From the NCBI GenBank assembly GCA_963798435.1, contig CAWCTF010000001.1:372001-436000 (forward strand): a stretch of 64,000 nucleotides of DNA, in the 5' to 3' direction. This DNA comes from JALHST01 sp963798435. Its GTDB lineage: Bacteria; Bacteroidota; Bacteroidia; Flavobacteriales; Flavobacteriaceae. A model generated the notes under the pieces. The model saw only the letters and a program-made list of their open reading frames with translations, had not been told where the DNA came from and did not search any database. The number at the start of each line of letters is the position of its first letter. Positions within the stretch are counted from its first letter, which is position 1. Below, piece after piece: positions 27,865-37,241 of this stretch. The position numbers were made by a program, and so were the translations under genes.

Positions 27865-28533
27865 ATGTACAACTTTTCATACTTTAAGGAAAAAGACAGA
27901 CAAATTTTACTACAGTTTATGAACGATTACCCGTTTGCCTTTCTTACGGGTAGCACGCTGGCGGGAAATCAGGTCGCTACCCAAATTCCCATTTTAATCG
28001 AAGAACGCAAAGGCTCCCTTTTTTTGCAAGGGCACCTTATGCGAAATACCGACCATCATAAGGCATTCCTTGAAAACCCACAAGCATTAGCCGTGTTTAC
28101 AGGACCCCATGCTTACGTCAGCGCCACATGGTATACCAATCAGCAAATGGGTTCGACATGGAATTATATGAGTGTCCACGCCAAAGGCATTCTGCGTTTT
28201 ATGCCCGAAGAATTTCTGATTGCTTTCATGAAAAAACTTACGCTGCGATTTGAAAATAATAATAAGGCCTCACCTACCTTGTTCGAAAACCTACCCAGCG
28301 AGTACCATAAAAAAATGCTTCCGGCCATTGTAGCTTTTGAGATAGAGGTTGAAGCACTACAAAATGTGTTCAAGCTGAGCCAGAATAGAAATGAAACCAG
28401 TTATCTGAACATTATAGCCCATTTGGAAGCACAAGGGGGTACGAGTGCCGATGTCGCAAATGAAATGCGGAAGCGAAAGGAACAGCTATTTCCACCAGGA
28501 AGTGAATGGGACGAAACTAAATTTATGTCTTAA
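27865..28533 (+). CDS. FMN-binding negative regulator of the PaiB family
   Basis: A 222-residue protein with the PaiB fold, an FMN-binding split barrel. Landmarks are FAFLTGSTLAGNQVATQIPI, GSLFLQGHLMRNTDHHKAF, TGPHAYVSATWYTNQQMGST and the WNYMSVHAKG segment. PaiB in Bacillus is linked to negative control of stationary-phase genes, but no DNA-binding domain is visible and a direct enzymatic role is equally likely. A cupin gene follows after 18 bases. Confidence 0.9.
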   Translation: MYNFSYFKEKDRQILLQFMNDYPFAFLTGSTLAGNQVATQIPILIEERKGSLFLQGHLMRNTDHHKAFLENPQALAVFTGPHAYVSATWYTNQQMGSTWNYMSVHAKGILRFMPEEFLIAFMKKLTLRFENNNKASPTLFENLPSEYHKKMLPAIVAFEIEVEALQNVFKLSQNRNETSYLNIIAHLEAQGGTSADVANEMRKRKEQLFPPGSEWDETKFMS

Positions 28534-28551
28534 TACCGATGCATCCAAACT

Positions 28552-28911
28552 ATGGACAAAGTAAATATCAATCAAAAATTAGCCCTTTTTTCAGCGCACT
28601 GGTCGCCTAAAATTGTGGGTGAACTGAACGGACAGCATGTAAAATTGGTGAAATTCAAAGGAGAATTTGTCTGGCATAAGCATGACAATGAAGACGAACT
28701 ATTTTTAGTCGTTCATGGGCAGTTTACCATGGAATTCAGGGATAAGTCTGTTTTGTTAAAAGAAAATGAATTTTTGATTGTTCCAAGAGGTGTCGAACAC
28801 CGGCCTGTTGCCGTGGAGGAAGTTTCAGTTCTGTTGTTTGAACCCGCATCAACGCTCAATACGGGTGACGCAAAAAGTGATATGACAACATATACCGTGG
28901 AGAAAATATAG
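28552..28911 (+). CDS. Cupin-domain protein
   Basis: A 119-residue single-domain cupin. KGEFVWHKHDNEDELFLVVH matches the first cupin motif G(X)5HXH(X)3,4E(X)6G and FLIVPRGVEHRPVAVEE the second, so His, His, Glu and His metal ligands are all present. It lies in an operon with the PaiB-like gene. Its substrate is not known. Confidence 0.88.
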   Translation: MDKVNINQKLALFSAHWSPKIVGELNGQHVKLVKFKGEFVWHKHDNEDELFLVVHGQFTMEFRDKSVLLKENEFLIVPRGVEHRPVAVEEVSVLLFEPASTLNTGDAKSDMTTYTVEKI

Positions 28912-28948
28912 CAATGACTTAGATGTGAATTCTAATATTTTGCCTACC

Positions 28949-28976
28949 AAGTCCTAGGCTACGGGCTTCATTTTTT
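28949..28976 (+). terminator. probable terminator after the cupin gene
   Basis: A short stem AAGTCC pairing with GGGCTT (one G-T pair) around an eight-base loop, followed after two bases by TTTTTT. It sits 38 bases after the cupin stop. The stem is weak, so confidence is moderate. Confidence 0.4.
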
Positions 28977-29160
28977 CACATAAAATCAATGGCGCTTTTA
29001 AATTGATCCGCTTAACATCCTACGCTGAGGCATATGGGTCTGGGCTAGGGATTTATGGCATCCACGGCTAGCAATGGATTATTTAATTAAAGGCCCTTAA
29101 GGCTTCTTTTTTGATAATAAAACACCTCACCAATGAAAGGTCGTACCTACTTTCAAAGCC

Positions 29161-30069
29161 TCATTTTTCGGTATCGATGGCATAGGCATTGGGACGAATT
29201 TCCAAACCATAACGCTTGGCGAATACCCACGTAAATTCGGCACCATAAAACAGGATAAGGCATGAATACGAAACCCAGAGTAAGATCAGCACCAACGTTC
29301 CTGCCGCGCCATAGGTAGAGCCTGGGTCTGATTCCCCTAAATAATACCCAAGCAAGAATTTGCCCAAAACAAAAAGTACCGAGGTAATAAAGGCCCCGAT
29401 CCATACCGTTTTCCATCGTATTTTGACGTCTGGAAGGTATTTGAACATGAGGGCGAAGAGAACAGTTATGATTCCGACTGAAAGTAGCCAATCAAGGAGA
29501 TAGGCAACGTAGACAATAAAATCTGGTAAAACACTTTGTATATAATCGGTTAATGCCGAAATGGCCGTTGTGACTAAAAAACTGACCAGCATTAAAAAGC
29601 CAATGACCAGAATAAAGGCAAAGCTCCTGAGACGATCAATCAGTACCTTTATCCACCTGGTTTTCGGGTCTTGACGTATTTCCCATATCTGGTTCAATGA
29701 AATCTGCAAATGGTAAAAAACGCCGGTTGCCCCAAAAATCAAGGTTGCAATTCCCAAAATAGTAGCGATGGTATTTTTGCCTACGTTTTGGGTTTCAGCG
29801 AGCATGGTTTGAATGGTATCAGCGGCATCCCTCCCCAAAGCGCCCGATATTTCATCGGTCAAACGCCCTTGGACTATTTCTACGCCCCAAACGGCGCCTA
29901 CCAGATTAATAATGATAACAAGCAATCCGGGTAATGAGAGTACGGCATAATACGAAACCACGGCACTAAGTCTCCAAGGGTTATTGGCATCCCACGCCTT
30001 AAACGTATCCACCAGGAGTGACGGTAGGTGTTTAAGTTTGAATTTGTCAGAATTTTTTTGATCCTCCAT
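29161..30069 (-). CDS. YihY/virulence factor BrkB family membrane protein
   Basis: A 302-residue inner-membrane protein with six hydrophobic helices. It contains the family region AWDANNPWRLSAVVSYYAVL, a loop with LGRDAADTIQTML, IFGATGVFYHLQISLNQIW and the C-terminal LVLILLWVSYSCLILFYGAE. The family was once called RNase BN, which is no longer accepted. Its role is unknown and may concern envelope or ion balance. It stands alone on the minus strand. Confidence 0.92.
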   Translation of the reverse strand: MEDQKNSDKFKLKHLPSLLVDTFKAWDANNPWRLSAVVSYYAVLSLPGLLVIIINLVGAVWGVEIVQGRLTDEISGALGRDAADTIQTMLAETQNVGKNTIATILGIATLIFGATGVFYHLQISLNQIWEIRQDPKTRWIKVLIDRLRSFAFILVIGFLMLVSFLVTTAISALTDYIQSVLPDFIVYVAYLLDWLLSVGIITVLFALMFKYLPDVKIRWKTVWIGAFITSVLFVLGKFLLGYYLGESDPGSTYGAAGTLVLILLWVSYSCLILFYGAEFTWVFAKRYGLEIRPNAYAIDTEK

Positions 30070-30587
30070 CAGGTATTGATTACTTCAAGCATAAGGGCCA
30101 TCTTTTCGACAAGTAAGTATCATTTCAATTAATCATGGATGATGCATGAAGAAAGAAAAGTCGACCCCACATAACTTGTTTCAAAATATTCTTGTCTCCA
30201 ACCTTATGGTTTCAGAATACTTTATGACTACTAAAACGTCGGGCACTGACGCACATAATTTATAAATTCCCCAAGATTGAATAATTTATAGGGTGAAAAT
30301 ATAAGTGACAAAATCGTTATTCATTAGCTTATTTCAATTATAATTTGATCGTATTGTCAATTGTGCCTAAAAAGATGACTTGCAAAATAAGGATATACCT
30401 CCCCATATAACAATAGTTGCGATTGAAATGATTTCAGGGAACTTAAAGAATTGAAAAGATATTTCAAAGAAATGTACTTTTGGCTTAACTTGGGTTAACA
30501 ACATAAATCGCAAAAGAAATTGTACGCTAAGGATACTACACAGGTCCGGAACATTTCACTTTAATATTGTAAACCACCTTCCTAGAA
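30070..30587. other. divergent gene-free stretch
   Basis: 518 AT-rich bases between divergent genes. I see no coding frame, RNA gene or strong repeat. Confidence 0.4.
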
Positions 30588-31307
30588 ATGAAGTTAGAAC
30601 GCGCATTATATCAAAAGAGTTATTTATATCTGACCGTGTTTTTTATTTTGATGTTGATCGGCTTTTGGCTCACTTATTTTACACAGCTCTTCGACCAAGA
30701 AAATTACCGCATGCATTTTCATGGCACCGTGATGATCCTTTGGTGCACTTTATTGGTTACCCAAGCATATCTAATCAAGGCAAAAAAATATAGGCTACAT
30801 CGGCAACTCGGAAAGACTTCCTATATCCTGGTCCCGTTGATCGCCTTTACGACGGTGGATCTATATAAGTTTAGATTAAATCAATCCGTAGCTTTGGGTG
30901 ATCGTGATGATCTATTTACAGCCTCCGTATTAATTGCCTTATTGGTTTTTCTGATTTATTATGGGCTTGCCATTTATTTTAAAAATAAACCGGCAATCCA
31001 TGCCCGATTTATGATCTGTACAATATTTGCACTATTTACAGCCATCATCGACCGGATCATCATGTTCTATTTCCCGTCGTTATTGCCGCTATTTCCATCA
31101 GTAGACGGGCCAATCGTTCAGGTTGTCGGCTTAACCTTGGCAGATATCCTTTTGGCGTTACTCTGTGTCTGGGACTGGAAGTCGCATAGGCGGTTTACCG
31201 TTTTTCCCATCGCGCTTCTGATACATTTGGGGTATCATTATGCCGTATTGAACTTTTACAAATTTGACTTTTGGAAGTCTTTTTGCTGGTGGTTTTATAC
31301 CTTATAA
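30588..31307 (+). CDS. Seven-helix membrane protein of unknown function
   Basis: A 239-residue protein with seven predicted transmembrane helices. Conserved-looking histidines occur at MHFHGTVMILW (helix 2), HRQLGKTSYILV (before helix 3), HARFMI and HLGYHY near the end. Such His patterns resemble heme- or metal-binding membrane proteins, and the helix 2-3 region recalls DUF2306-like proteins, but I cannot assign a family with confidence. There is no operon partner. Confidence 0.6.
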   Translation: MKLERALYQKSYLYLTVFFILMLIGFWLTYFTQLFDQENYRMHFHGTVMILWCTLLVTQAYLIKAKKYRLHRQLGKTSYILVPLIAFTTVDLYKFRLNQSVALGDRDDLFTASVLIALLVFLIYYGLAIYFKNKPAIHARFMICTIFALFTAIIDRIIMFYFPSLLPLFPSVDGPIVQVVGLTLADILLALLCVWDWKSHRRFTVFPIALLIHLGYHYAVLNFYKFDFWKSFCWWFYTL

Positions 31308-31638
31308 ATCAGGATGTACCGTCTATTTGGTATGCTGTAATCAACCCTATCCACAACCGCTTATAAATTAATGCGATATTGGTTTTGATATGCTACGATT
31401 TACAATTTCCTACGCATCATTCGAAACGCAGCGCCACGTGCAATACCAACGGATCAAAGGAACCAAAATATGAACAAAACTAGCCTATGCCCACTTACAA
31501 AAAACCAATTGACGGGATTGGCAACTTGAAATAAAATATTTAATAACAGAACATGCTCCCATTAATAGCTGAAATTTACGCCGCCAGTGCACATAATCGT
31601 TCAGGCACATACCTTTAAACCCCATTTGACCAACCAAC
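31308..31638. other. gene-free stretch
   Basis: 331 bases with no supported gene or structural signal. Confidence 0.4.
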
Positions 31639-33159
31639 ATGCCAAGTAGAAAAATCATCCTGATCATTGCTTTTTTTTGTGTTATAAAACTATCACTTCA
31701 CTTTATTGCGGACTCAAATTCAGGATTTCAAGGCGACGAATTTTTGCATATTGCGACCGGAAATCACCCAAGTTTCGGATATATGGAATTTCCGCCGGTA
31801 ATCGGTTGGATCGCTTTTGTCCAAAATCAATTTCAATCGCAATCGGTATTCGTACATCATATTTTTTCGCACCTCGCGTCCCTCTTGATTTTAATTGTAG
31901 TCGCTTTGACGACATTTGAGCTGGGCGGGAAATCTAAAGCTATTTTTATAGTGCTGCTTTGCATTTTGACCGCACCTGCCTTCGGGCGGGGTCACCAATT
32001 GTTTCAACCTGTGGTATTTGCCCAGTTCTTCTGGCTTTTTTCATTTTATCAATTGGTACGATTTCTAAAAACCCACCAAACAAAATATTTGTTGTATCTA
32101 ACGATCTTTCTGTCGTTCGGCTTTCTGACCAAATATGACATCCTTTTCTTTATTGCCGGACTCAGCGGTTTACTGATATTAAAACGAACAAGAATCGTAG
32201 TGCTTCAAAAGGATCTATTTAAATATATTCTCCTGTTCCTGCTACTGACTGCCCCAAATATTGTATGGCAATTCAAACACGGGTTTCCTGTTTTCGATAT
32301 GTTCTCACGTCTCTATGAGACCCAATTAGACCAATTGACATTTTTGGGGGTGCTGAAGCGTTTAATTATATCCTTGAATCCTCTGACTTTGTTCTTTTGG
32401 GTCGGAGGGTTGATCTATGTGTCAAGATCAAAGAACAATCCGGTTTATCGACCGATTGCCCTTACCATCGTAATTTCAATAGTGCTCTTGGCTTTAAGTA
32501 AAAGTAAGGCCTACTATTTTTATCCTGCCGTTATTACCTTGATCATTTTCGGGGGCATTTGGTTTGAACAGAAAATCCTATCGAAACGGCAATGGATTTT
32601 ATATCCCGTTATTGCAGTACTCGTTTTGTCAGGGATGGTTCTAATTCCGTTCGGGTTAGCGATCCTACCCTTGGATACCTTTATTAAATTCGCAGGAATT
32701 ACAAAGAAAGACGATCGCTACCCTATAGAATATCAAGAATATTACTCGAAATCTAAATGGGAAAAAACAATGGTCGGACTTAAAGCGGTCTATGATAGCC
32801 TGCCGACTAACGAAAAGGCCGATTGTTTGATTTGGGGAAAACATTACAGCCAAGCGGGTGGCGTGAACCTTTTTAGGCCAAATTACCAGGTGCCAAAGGC
32901 GATCTCTTACCATGGGAGTTTTTACTTATGGACCCCACAACATGGTGAACTGCCTAAAACGGTCATCGCCTTTACAAACGGAGAGGCGGAAATAGATTTT
33001 TTTCAGGCCTTTTTTAAAACCGTAATAGCCGTGAAACGTATTTACAATCCGTATGCCGACTTTGAAAAAGATCTGTATCAGACCATATACCTCTGCAAAG
33101 AACCTAAATTGAATTTCGAACAATTGCGGAAGGAATTTAAAACAAGAATATTTGAATAG
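31639..33159 (+). CDS. GT39-type (ArnT/PMT-like) membrane glycosyltransferase
   Basis: A 506-residue protein with about ten transmembrane helices in the N-terminal two thirds and a soluble C-terminal part from about residue 360. The first periplasmic loop has the acidic catalytic motif (FQGDEFLHIATGN) with GYMEFPPVIGW, typical of the GT39/ArnT-type family that uses polyprenyl-phosphate sugars. It would transfer a sugar to lipid or protein on the periplasmic side of the inner membrane. The acceptor is unknown and no cell-wall gene cluster is nearby. Confidence 0.85.
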   Translation: MPSRKIILIIAFFCVIKLSLHFIADSNSGFQGDEFLHIATGNHPSFGYMEFPPVIGWIAFVQNQFQSQSVFVHHIFSHLASLLILIVVALTTFELGGKSKAIFIVLLCILTAPAFGRGHQLFQPVVFAQFFWLFSFYQLVRFLKTHQTKYLLYLTIFLSFGFLTKYDILFFIAGLSGLLILKRTRIVVLQKDLFKYILLFLLLTAPNIVWQFKHGFPVFDMFSRLYETQLDQLTFLGVLKRLIISLNPLTLFFWVGGLIYVSRSKNNPVYRPIALTIVISIVLLALSKSKAYYFYPAVITLIIFGGIWFEQKILSKRQWILYPVIAVLVLSGMVLIPFGLAILPLDTFIKFAGITKKDDRYPIEYQEYYSKSKWEKTMVGLKAVYDSLPTNEKADCLIWGKHYSQAGGVNLFRPNYQVPKAISYHGSFYLWTPQHGELPKTVIAFTNGEAEIDFFQAFFKTVIAVKRIYNPYADFEKDLYQTIYLCKEPKLNFEQLRKEFKTRIFE

Positions 33160-33616
33160 CAACAGCGAAGGCTTCGATACGTATTCACTCTAAGGCGAAT
33201 GATTGTCAGCATCTCCCTTTACCATTATTAGTATTACATAATTCAGCATGAAATAAACGCTGTCTGCAAATTATACATTTTCAACAACAGGAAGCCACCT
33301 TGAACAGCATGGCAAAACCGACCTAGATGTTCAAATTTGAACCCTAATCGATATATGTTACCCTGCATCACATTGCATCCACCCTGCCTTTAATCTTTCA
33401 TTTTTTAAAGTACAAGGGGTACTTCCGTGTAATTATTACACACATCGCTCAATAATTACACATAATTCTACACTTATAAAATTTTAATTAAATAATATAA
33501 TGCACTTACTATCAACAACATACAACTACTTATGCACTCATTCTGGGTTCTGGCATCATTTTTTACCTATAGGAGTTAGAGTTATGAAATGAATTATTAA
33601 TTAAATAACATAGAAA
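33160..33616. other. long leader of the PepSY-like gene with short direct repeats
   Basis: No gene in 457 bases. Near 33430-33473, ATTACACA occurs at 33435 and 33455, exactly 20 bases apart, and TACAC recurs at 33469. Repeats of one face of the helix at about two turns are typical of sites for dimeric response regulators such as LytTR proteins. A long AT-rich tract follows up to the ATG at 33617. Confidence 0.45.
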
Positions 33617-33931
33617 ATGAAAACAAATAGCAAGTTATTTTTAGTAGCAGCGATGGCATTTGGAACAATGACGGCCTTCGCACAAGATGGTGAAACTGCA
33701 GTTCAAGATCCTACAACAGAAGCAGTTGCTCCTCAGGACGGCTTTAATGAAATTACTTCAGATAAGCTTCCTCAGGCAGTGACCGATGCGTTGGCCAAAG
33801 ATTATCCAGAGGCTACGATTTCCAAGGCGTATATGAATGAAGAATCTCAATATAAATTGGAAGTTGCCCTTAAGGATGGTTCTAATGCCGAGTTGTATGC
33901 CGATGCCGATGGTAATTGGATCGATATGTAA
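33617..33931 (+). CDS. Small exported PepSY-like protein
   Basis: A 104-residue protein with a signal peptide (about 1-22, ending AFAQD), an acidic linker, and one PepSY-like module: LPQAVTDALAKDYPEATISK, QYKLEVALKDGSNAELYADA and GNWIDM. In Bacteroidota such proteins are periplasmic and of unknown role. The gene has a strong terminator and a long 5' region, as expected for a well-expressed single gene. Confidence 0.85.
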   Translation: MKTNSKLFLVAAMAFGTMTAFAQDGETAVQDPTTEAVAPQDGFNEITSDKLPQAVTDALAKDYPEATISKAYMNEESQYKLEVALKDGSNAELYADADGNWIDM

Positions 33932-33973
33932 TATTAACTATCATATTAAATCTACTTAGTATTTTAATTTTGA

Positions 33974-34010
33974 CAAAGTCCCGTAGAATTCTGCGGGACT
34001 TTGCTCTTTT
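33974..34010 (+). terminator. intrinsic terminator of the PepSY-like gene
   Basis: A perfect ten-base stem CAAAGTCCCG with CGGGACTTTG, whose inner loop itself contains AGAATTCT, followed by CTCTTTT. It begins about 40 bases after the stop codon. Confidence 0.88.
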
Positions 34011-34242
34011 ATATAGCTGCAAGAGACGTTTATCAATTTTGTTGGTGCTCATCAAATGAGCGAATCAGTTTGAGTCGATTCATCGAATTTAGTTTTAAGG
34101 AAAATAAACCAAAATATAGCTAGTTACCCATTGGGAACCAACATGAAAAACAATGGGCACAAATCGTAGAGACGACTATAAGATCACCTTAGTTATCATT
34201 GCGAAATATCATTGCGGAATATCATTGGGAAAAAACCTTGGC

Positions 34243-35214
34243 TTATAGCTTTTTATATCTTGCCCGGTAGACCAAAGGCGAAATGCCGGTGATCCTACTA
34301 AAAACATTTCTAAAGGCCTTGGGGTCATTATAGCCCACATCATACATTACCTCATTGACCGTTTTCCGAGTAGTTTCAAGTGCGTTTTTTGCCGCCTCTA
34401 TCTTTATCCGCTGTGAATATTCCAAGGGTGTGTTCCCGGTGGCCTTGACAAACCTTCTATCAAAGGTCCTGCGGCTTACCGCAAATTTTGATGATACTTC
34501 ATCAACGATGATCCAGTCTTCGATTTTCTTTTCCATCGCCTCCTGGGCCTCCTTGACCATCTCATCATCGTGCTGCTTTTGGCCGTTAAATATGCTAAAT
34601 TCAGACTGCATATTCCGATCGAACTCAATCTGAAAGACTTTTGAACAAAAAATGGCCGTTTCCCGGTCGTAATATTTTTCGATTAAATAGATGATTAGAT
34701 TAAGAAACGAGTAGGCACCCCCATTGGTATAGATTCCGTTTTCATCAGTAATAAGTGCATCGGCCTGTACCTTCACATTGGGAAACCGCATTCTGAAATC
34801 ATCGGCCGCCGCCCAATGGGTCGAACAGCTTTTGCCATTCAAAATACCCGCAGCTGCAAGTAAGTAAGCTCCAGTGCATATGCTGGCTATTGCTGCGCCG
34901 GCTTTGTATTGATTTTTGATCCAAGTGACCAACTCTTTATTTTGTGCCAAGGCTACATCATAATTATGGTTCAGGGAAGGAATGAGAATTAAATCAGTCT
35001 TTTTGATGGTTGCAATGTCAGTATGAGGATGCACACTAAAGAGACCATCATAGAAGTCGACCTTTTCGGCAGTGCCCGCCAATTCGATTTCAAAAACGGC
35101 CGCTTTGCCCGATTGGGTGTAAAATTCATTGGCCCTACTAATAATCTTATAGGGGCCCACAATACTGCTCAAATTATTCTGTCCATTGGGTACCAGGATG
35201 GTAAGACGTCTCAT
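34243..35214 (-). CDS. GlxA-type regulator (DJ-1/PfpI plus AraC HTH)
   Basis: A 323-residue regulator. Residues 1-190 form a DJ-1/PfpI-like domain (RRLTILVPNGQNNLS, then IASICTGAYLLAAAGILNGK with the nucleophile-elbow Cys). Residues 225-323 form an AraC DNA-binding domain (VDEVSSKFAVSRRTFDRRF and TVNEVMYDVGYNDPKAF). The start at 35214 is preferred because it opens directly on the first strand; the frame reaches 35283 only through a promoter-like sequence. It is divergent from an SRPBCC gene and shares an inverted repeat with it. The DJ-1 part probably senses a small molecule or is a relic of an enzyme. Confidence 0.92.
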   Translation of the reverse strand: MRRLTILVPNGQNNLSSIVGPYKIISRANEFYTQSGKAAVFEIELAGTAEKVDFYDGLFSVHPHTDIATIKKTDLILIPSLNHNYDVALAQNKELVTWIKNQYKAGAAIASICTGAYLLAAAGILNGKSCSTHWAAADDFRMRFPNVKVQADALITDENGIYTNGGAYSFLNLIIYLIEKYYDRETAIFCSKVFQIEFDRNMQSEFSIFNGQKQHDDEMVKEAQEAMEKKIEDWIIVDEVSSKFAVSRRTFDRRFVKATGNTPLEYSQRIKIEAAKNALETTRKTVNEVMYDVGYNDPKAFRNVFSRITGISPLVYRARYKKL

Positions 35215-35268
35215 TACGCTATTTTTTTCAAATATATACACAAAAATTGTCTGATTCAACCCGTAATA

Positions 35269-35315
35269 ATGTCTAAATAACACGTCTTTATTTCAATATT
35301 TAGACAATATCTTTG
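35269..35315 (+). promoter_or_regulatory. SRPBCC promoter and inverted-repeat operator
   Basis: TATCTTTG at 35308-35315 is a -7 element for the SRPBCC gene starting at 35337. Just upstream GTCTAAATA (35271-35279) and TATTTAGAC (35297-35305) form a perfect nine-base inverted repeat with a 17-base spacer; the match extends to 11 of 12 with flanking bases. It lies between the divergent GlxA-type regulator and its neighbour, the expected place for its operator. Confidence 0.6.
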
Positions 35316-35336
35316 TATGACACTAAATCAAAATCG

Positions 35337-35795
35337 ATGGAAACACACGATGTTACCACAAAAGGCATTGGCAATAAAGACTTCAAATACACATTTGAAT
35401 GCACCAAATCACCAAAAGAAATTTTTGAATTTTTACTTGGGATAAATAACTGGTGGAACGGATTATTCGAAGAAACCATCAGTGGAAAGAGCCAGGCGCT
35501 TCATGATGAATTTTCATTTAAAGCTGGCGGAGGCATGCACTACTCCAAACAAAAGCTGATTAAACTGGTACCGTATGAAAATATCACTTGGCAGGTCACA
35601 GAAAGTACTTTATCCTTCTTGAACAACACCGAAGAATGGGTTGGCACAAAAATAAGGTTCGATTTAACAAAGGAAAATAACAATACAAAGATAGCCTTCA
35701 CCCATGAAGGCCTGGTCCCCCAGTTTGAGTGCTATGACAGCTGTTCGAATGCATGGACAAACTATATGGAAAAGCTGGAAGTAAGCTTGAAATAA
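35337..35795 (+). CDS. SRPBCC domain protein, first of a tandem pair
   Basis: A 152-residue SRPBCC protein. ATG 35337 is chosen over an upstream TTG that overlaps the -7 element. Motifs include CTKSPKEIFEFLLGINNWWN, EEWVGTKIRFDLTKEN, IAFTHEGLVPQFECYDSCSN and a final AWTNYMEKL helix. The pattern PQFECYDSCS.AW is shared with the next gene and marks a distinct subgroup. A ligand-binding or enzymatic role is likely but unproven. It is divergent from the GlxA-type regulator that probably controls it. Confidence 0.85.
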   Translation: METHDVTTKGIGNKDFKYTFECTKSPKEIFEFLLGINNWWNGLFEETISGKSQALHDEFSFKAGGGMHYSKQKLIKLVPYENITWQVTESTLSFLNNTEEWVGTKIRFDLTKENNNTKIAFTHEGLVPQFECYDSCSNAWTNYMEKLEVSLK

Positions 35796-35914
35796 AATGG
35801 TGCGAAAATTTAAAATTCACGGCCGTTAAATTCGATGCATACAGTTTTAAACGCCTTACGCTAAATCGATTGGCGACAAAGGAAAAAATCAAGAACCCCG
35901 GAAAATAATTTAAA

Positions 35915-36415
35915 ATGCAACACATGAGTCAGCAAGATTATAGTACCTCAATATTTGTAACACAAAATCCAGAAGCCGTTTATGCAGCCATTAATAAGGT
36001 TCGCGGATGGTGGTCCGAGGAAATTGTAGGGCGAACAGATGTAGTAAATCAAGAATGGTTTTATCATTATAAGGACGTGCATCTTTGTAAAGTGAAAGTG
36101 ATCGACCTAATCAAAAACACGAAAGTGGTTTGGGAGATTGTCGAAAATAGTTTCAACTTTACTGATGACGCGAATGAATGGACTGGCGACCGAATTATAT
36201 TTGATATCACAAAAGAAGGCAATCAAACAAGGATAACATTTACTCAAGTAGGCCTAACCCCCCAGTATGAATGTTTTGAAATCTGCAGGGCCGGCTGGAA
36301 CAATTATATAAACAACAGTCTCTATCAGCTGATAACTAAGGGCAAGGGAGCACCGAATCCTAAGGAAGGTGACGGTTTTAATAAAACACTCGCTGACAAA
36401 TGGAAATTAAACTGA
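35915..36415 (+). CDS. SRPBCC domain protein, second of a tandem pair
   Basis: A 166-residue paralog of the preceding protein, with matching elements QNPEAVYAAINKVRGWW, NEWTGDRIIFDITKEG, ITFTQVGLTPQYECFEICRA and a GWNNYINNSL helix, plus a longer C-terminal tail. ATG 35924, three codons in, is an equally possible start. The two genes, 119 bases apart, appear to be a duplication. Confidence 0.85.
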   Translation: MQHMSQQDYSTSIFVTQNPEAVYAAINKVRGWWSEEIVGRTDVVNQEWFYHYKDVHLCKVKVIDLIKNTKVVWEIVENSFNFTDDANEWTGDRIIFDITKEGNQTRITFTQVGLTPQYECFEICRAGWNNYINNSLYQLITKGKGAPNPKEGDGFNKTLADKWKLN

Positions 36416-36488
36416 ACCTCAAGATAGCGCCGCCATCGAAACTACGAGAATATCCCACGCAATAACCTCATTTGAGTATTTTTTTTAA

Positions 36489-36740
36489 AACAACGAAATA
36501 ACACACGATGATGCCGAATACGATCGGGTCATCGGCATTGCTGAAATTTCTCTTAATTATTTAGAGCATAGTACGGTGCTACAAAACAGTTTAATAAAGA
36601 AAAACATCGCTTCCCGTAAAAGGTTCACGAACAGCGCCTTTGAGAAAAGCCCGATCCGTAAAAAACAGCTGCTAGACAATGCCCCATTATACTCGGATGC
36701 ACTCCCCCAAATGGTCAAAGAAACTAACGGGAATCACTAG
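36489..36740 (+). pseudogene. headless coding fragment
   Basis: An open frame of 83 codons without an ATG near its start follows a TAA in the T8-A4 run at 36479-36490. The sense before that stop reads TSFEYFF and after it NNEITHDDAEYDRVIGIAEI, so a slipped homopolymer could have broken a longer gene. Codon use looks coding, but no family was recognised. The fragment ends at TAG 36740. Confidence 0.3.
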
Positions 36741-36797
36741 AATTAGTGCTATTTTTACCTTGGATGTTACCGAGCCCTTAACGCTCTTTTTTTGACT

Positions 36798-37223
36798 TTA
36801 CTTGCCTACCAAAGTCGTACCGAACCTATTTTGCAACTTTTTGAAATAGGTAGCAAGTACCTTGGCCTTGTCCTGTTGAATTTGAATACCGACTTCCCGT
36901 CTTGGACAATTTTCGTGATACCTTGCGCCCCAATCCATTATCTCTATGATTATAGGAAGAAGGTCGATACCTTTTTGGGTAAGGCTGTAGATGAATTTTG
37001 ACTTATTCGTTGTGGAGACTTTTTTGCTTACAATGCCTTCAGATTCAAGCAAACTTAACCGATTCACCAGAATATTCGTAGCGATCTTCTCTTCTGACTC
37101 CAAAAAATCACTGTAGGAAACCTTCCCTCTAAGCATGATGTCCCGAATGACCAATAAGGACCATTTATCGCCGAACACGTCCAAGGAGCAGCTTATGGGA
37201 CAGTCAGACCTATTTTTTTTCAT
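36798..37223 (-). CDS. HxlR-family winged-helix regulator
   Basis: A 141-residue MarR-like regulator of the HxlR family. The signature is complete: CPISCSLDVFGDKWSLLVIR with the conserved N-terminal Cys, ATNILVNRLSLLESEGIVSK as the recognition region, and YSLTQKGIDLLPII as the wing. HxlR proteins sense thiol-reactive electrophiles or other small signals. It is divergent from the SnoaL-like gene at 37322 and shares an inverted repeat with it, the typical genetic layout. Confidence 0.93.
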   Translation of the reverse strand: MKKNRSDCPISCSLDVFGDKWSLLVIRDIMLRGKVSYSDFLESEEKIATNILVNRLSLLESEGIVSKKVSTTNKSKFIYSLTQKGIDLLPIIIEIMDWGARYHENCPRREVGIQIQQDKAKVLATYFKKLQNRFGTTLVGK

Positions 37224-37241
37224 AGTTAACTTTTTAAAAGT

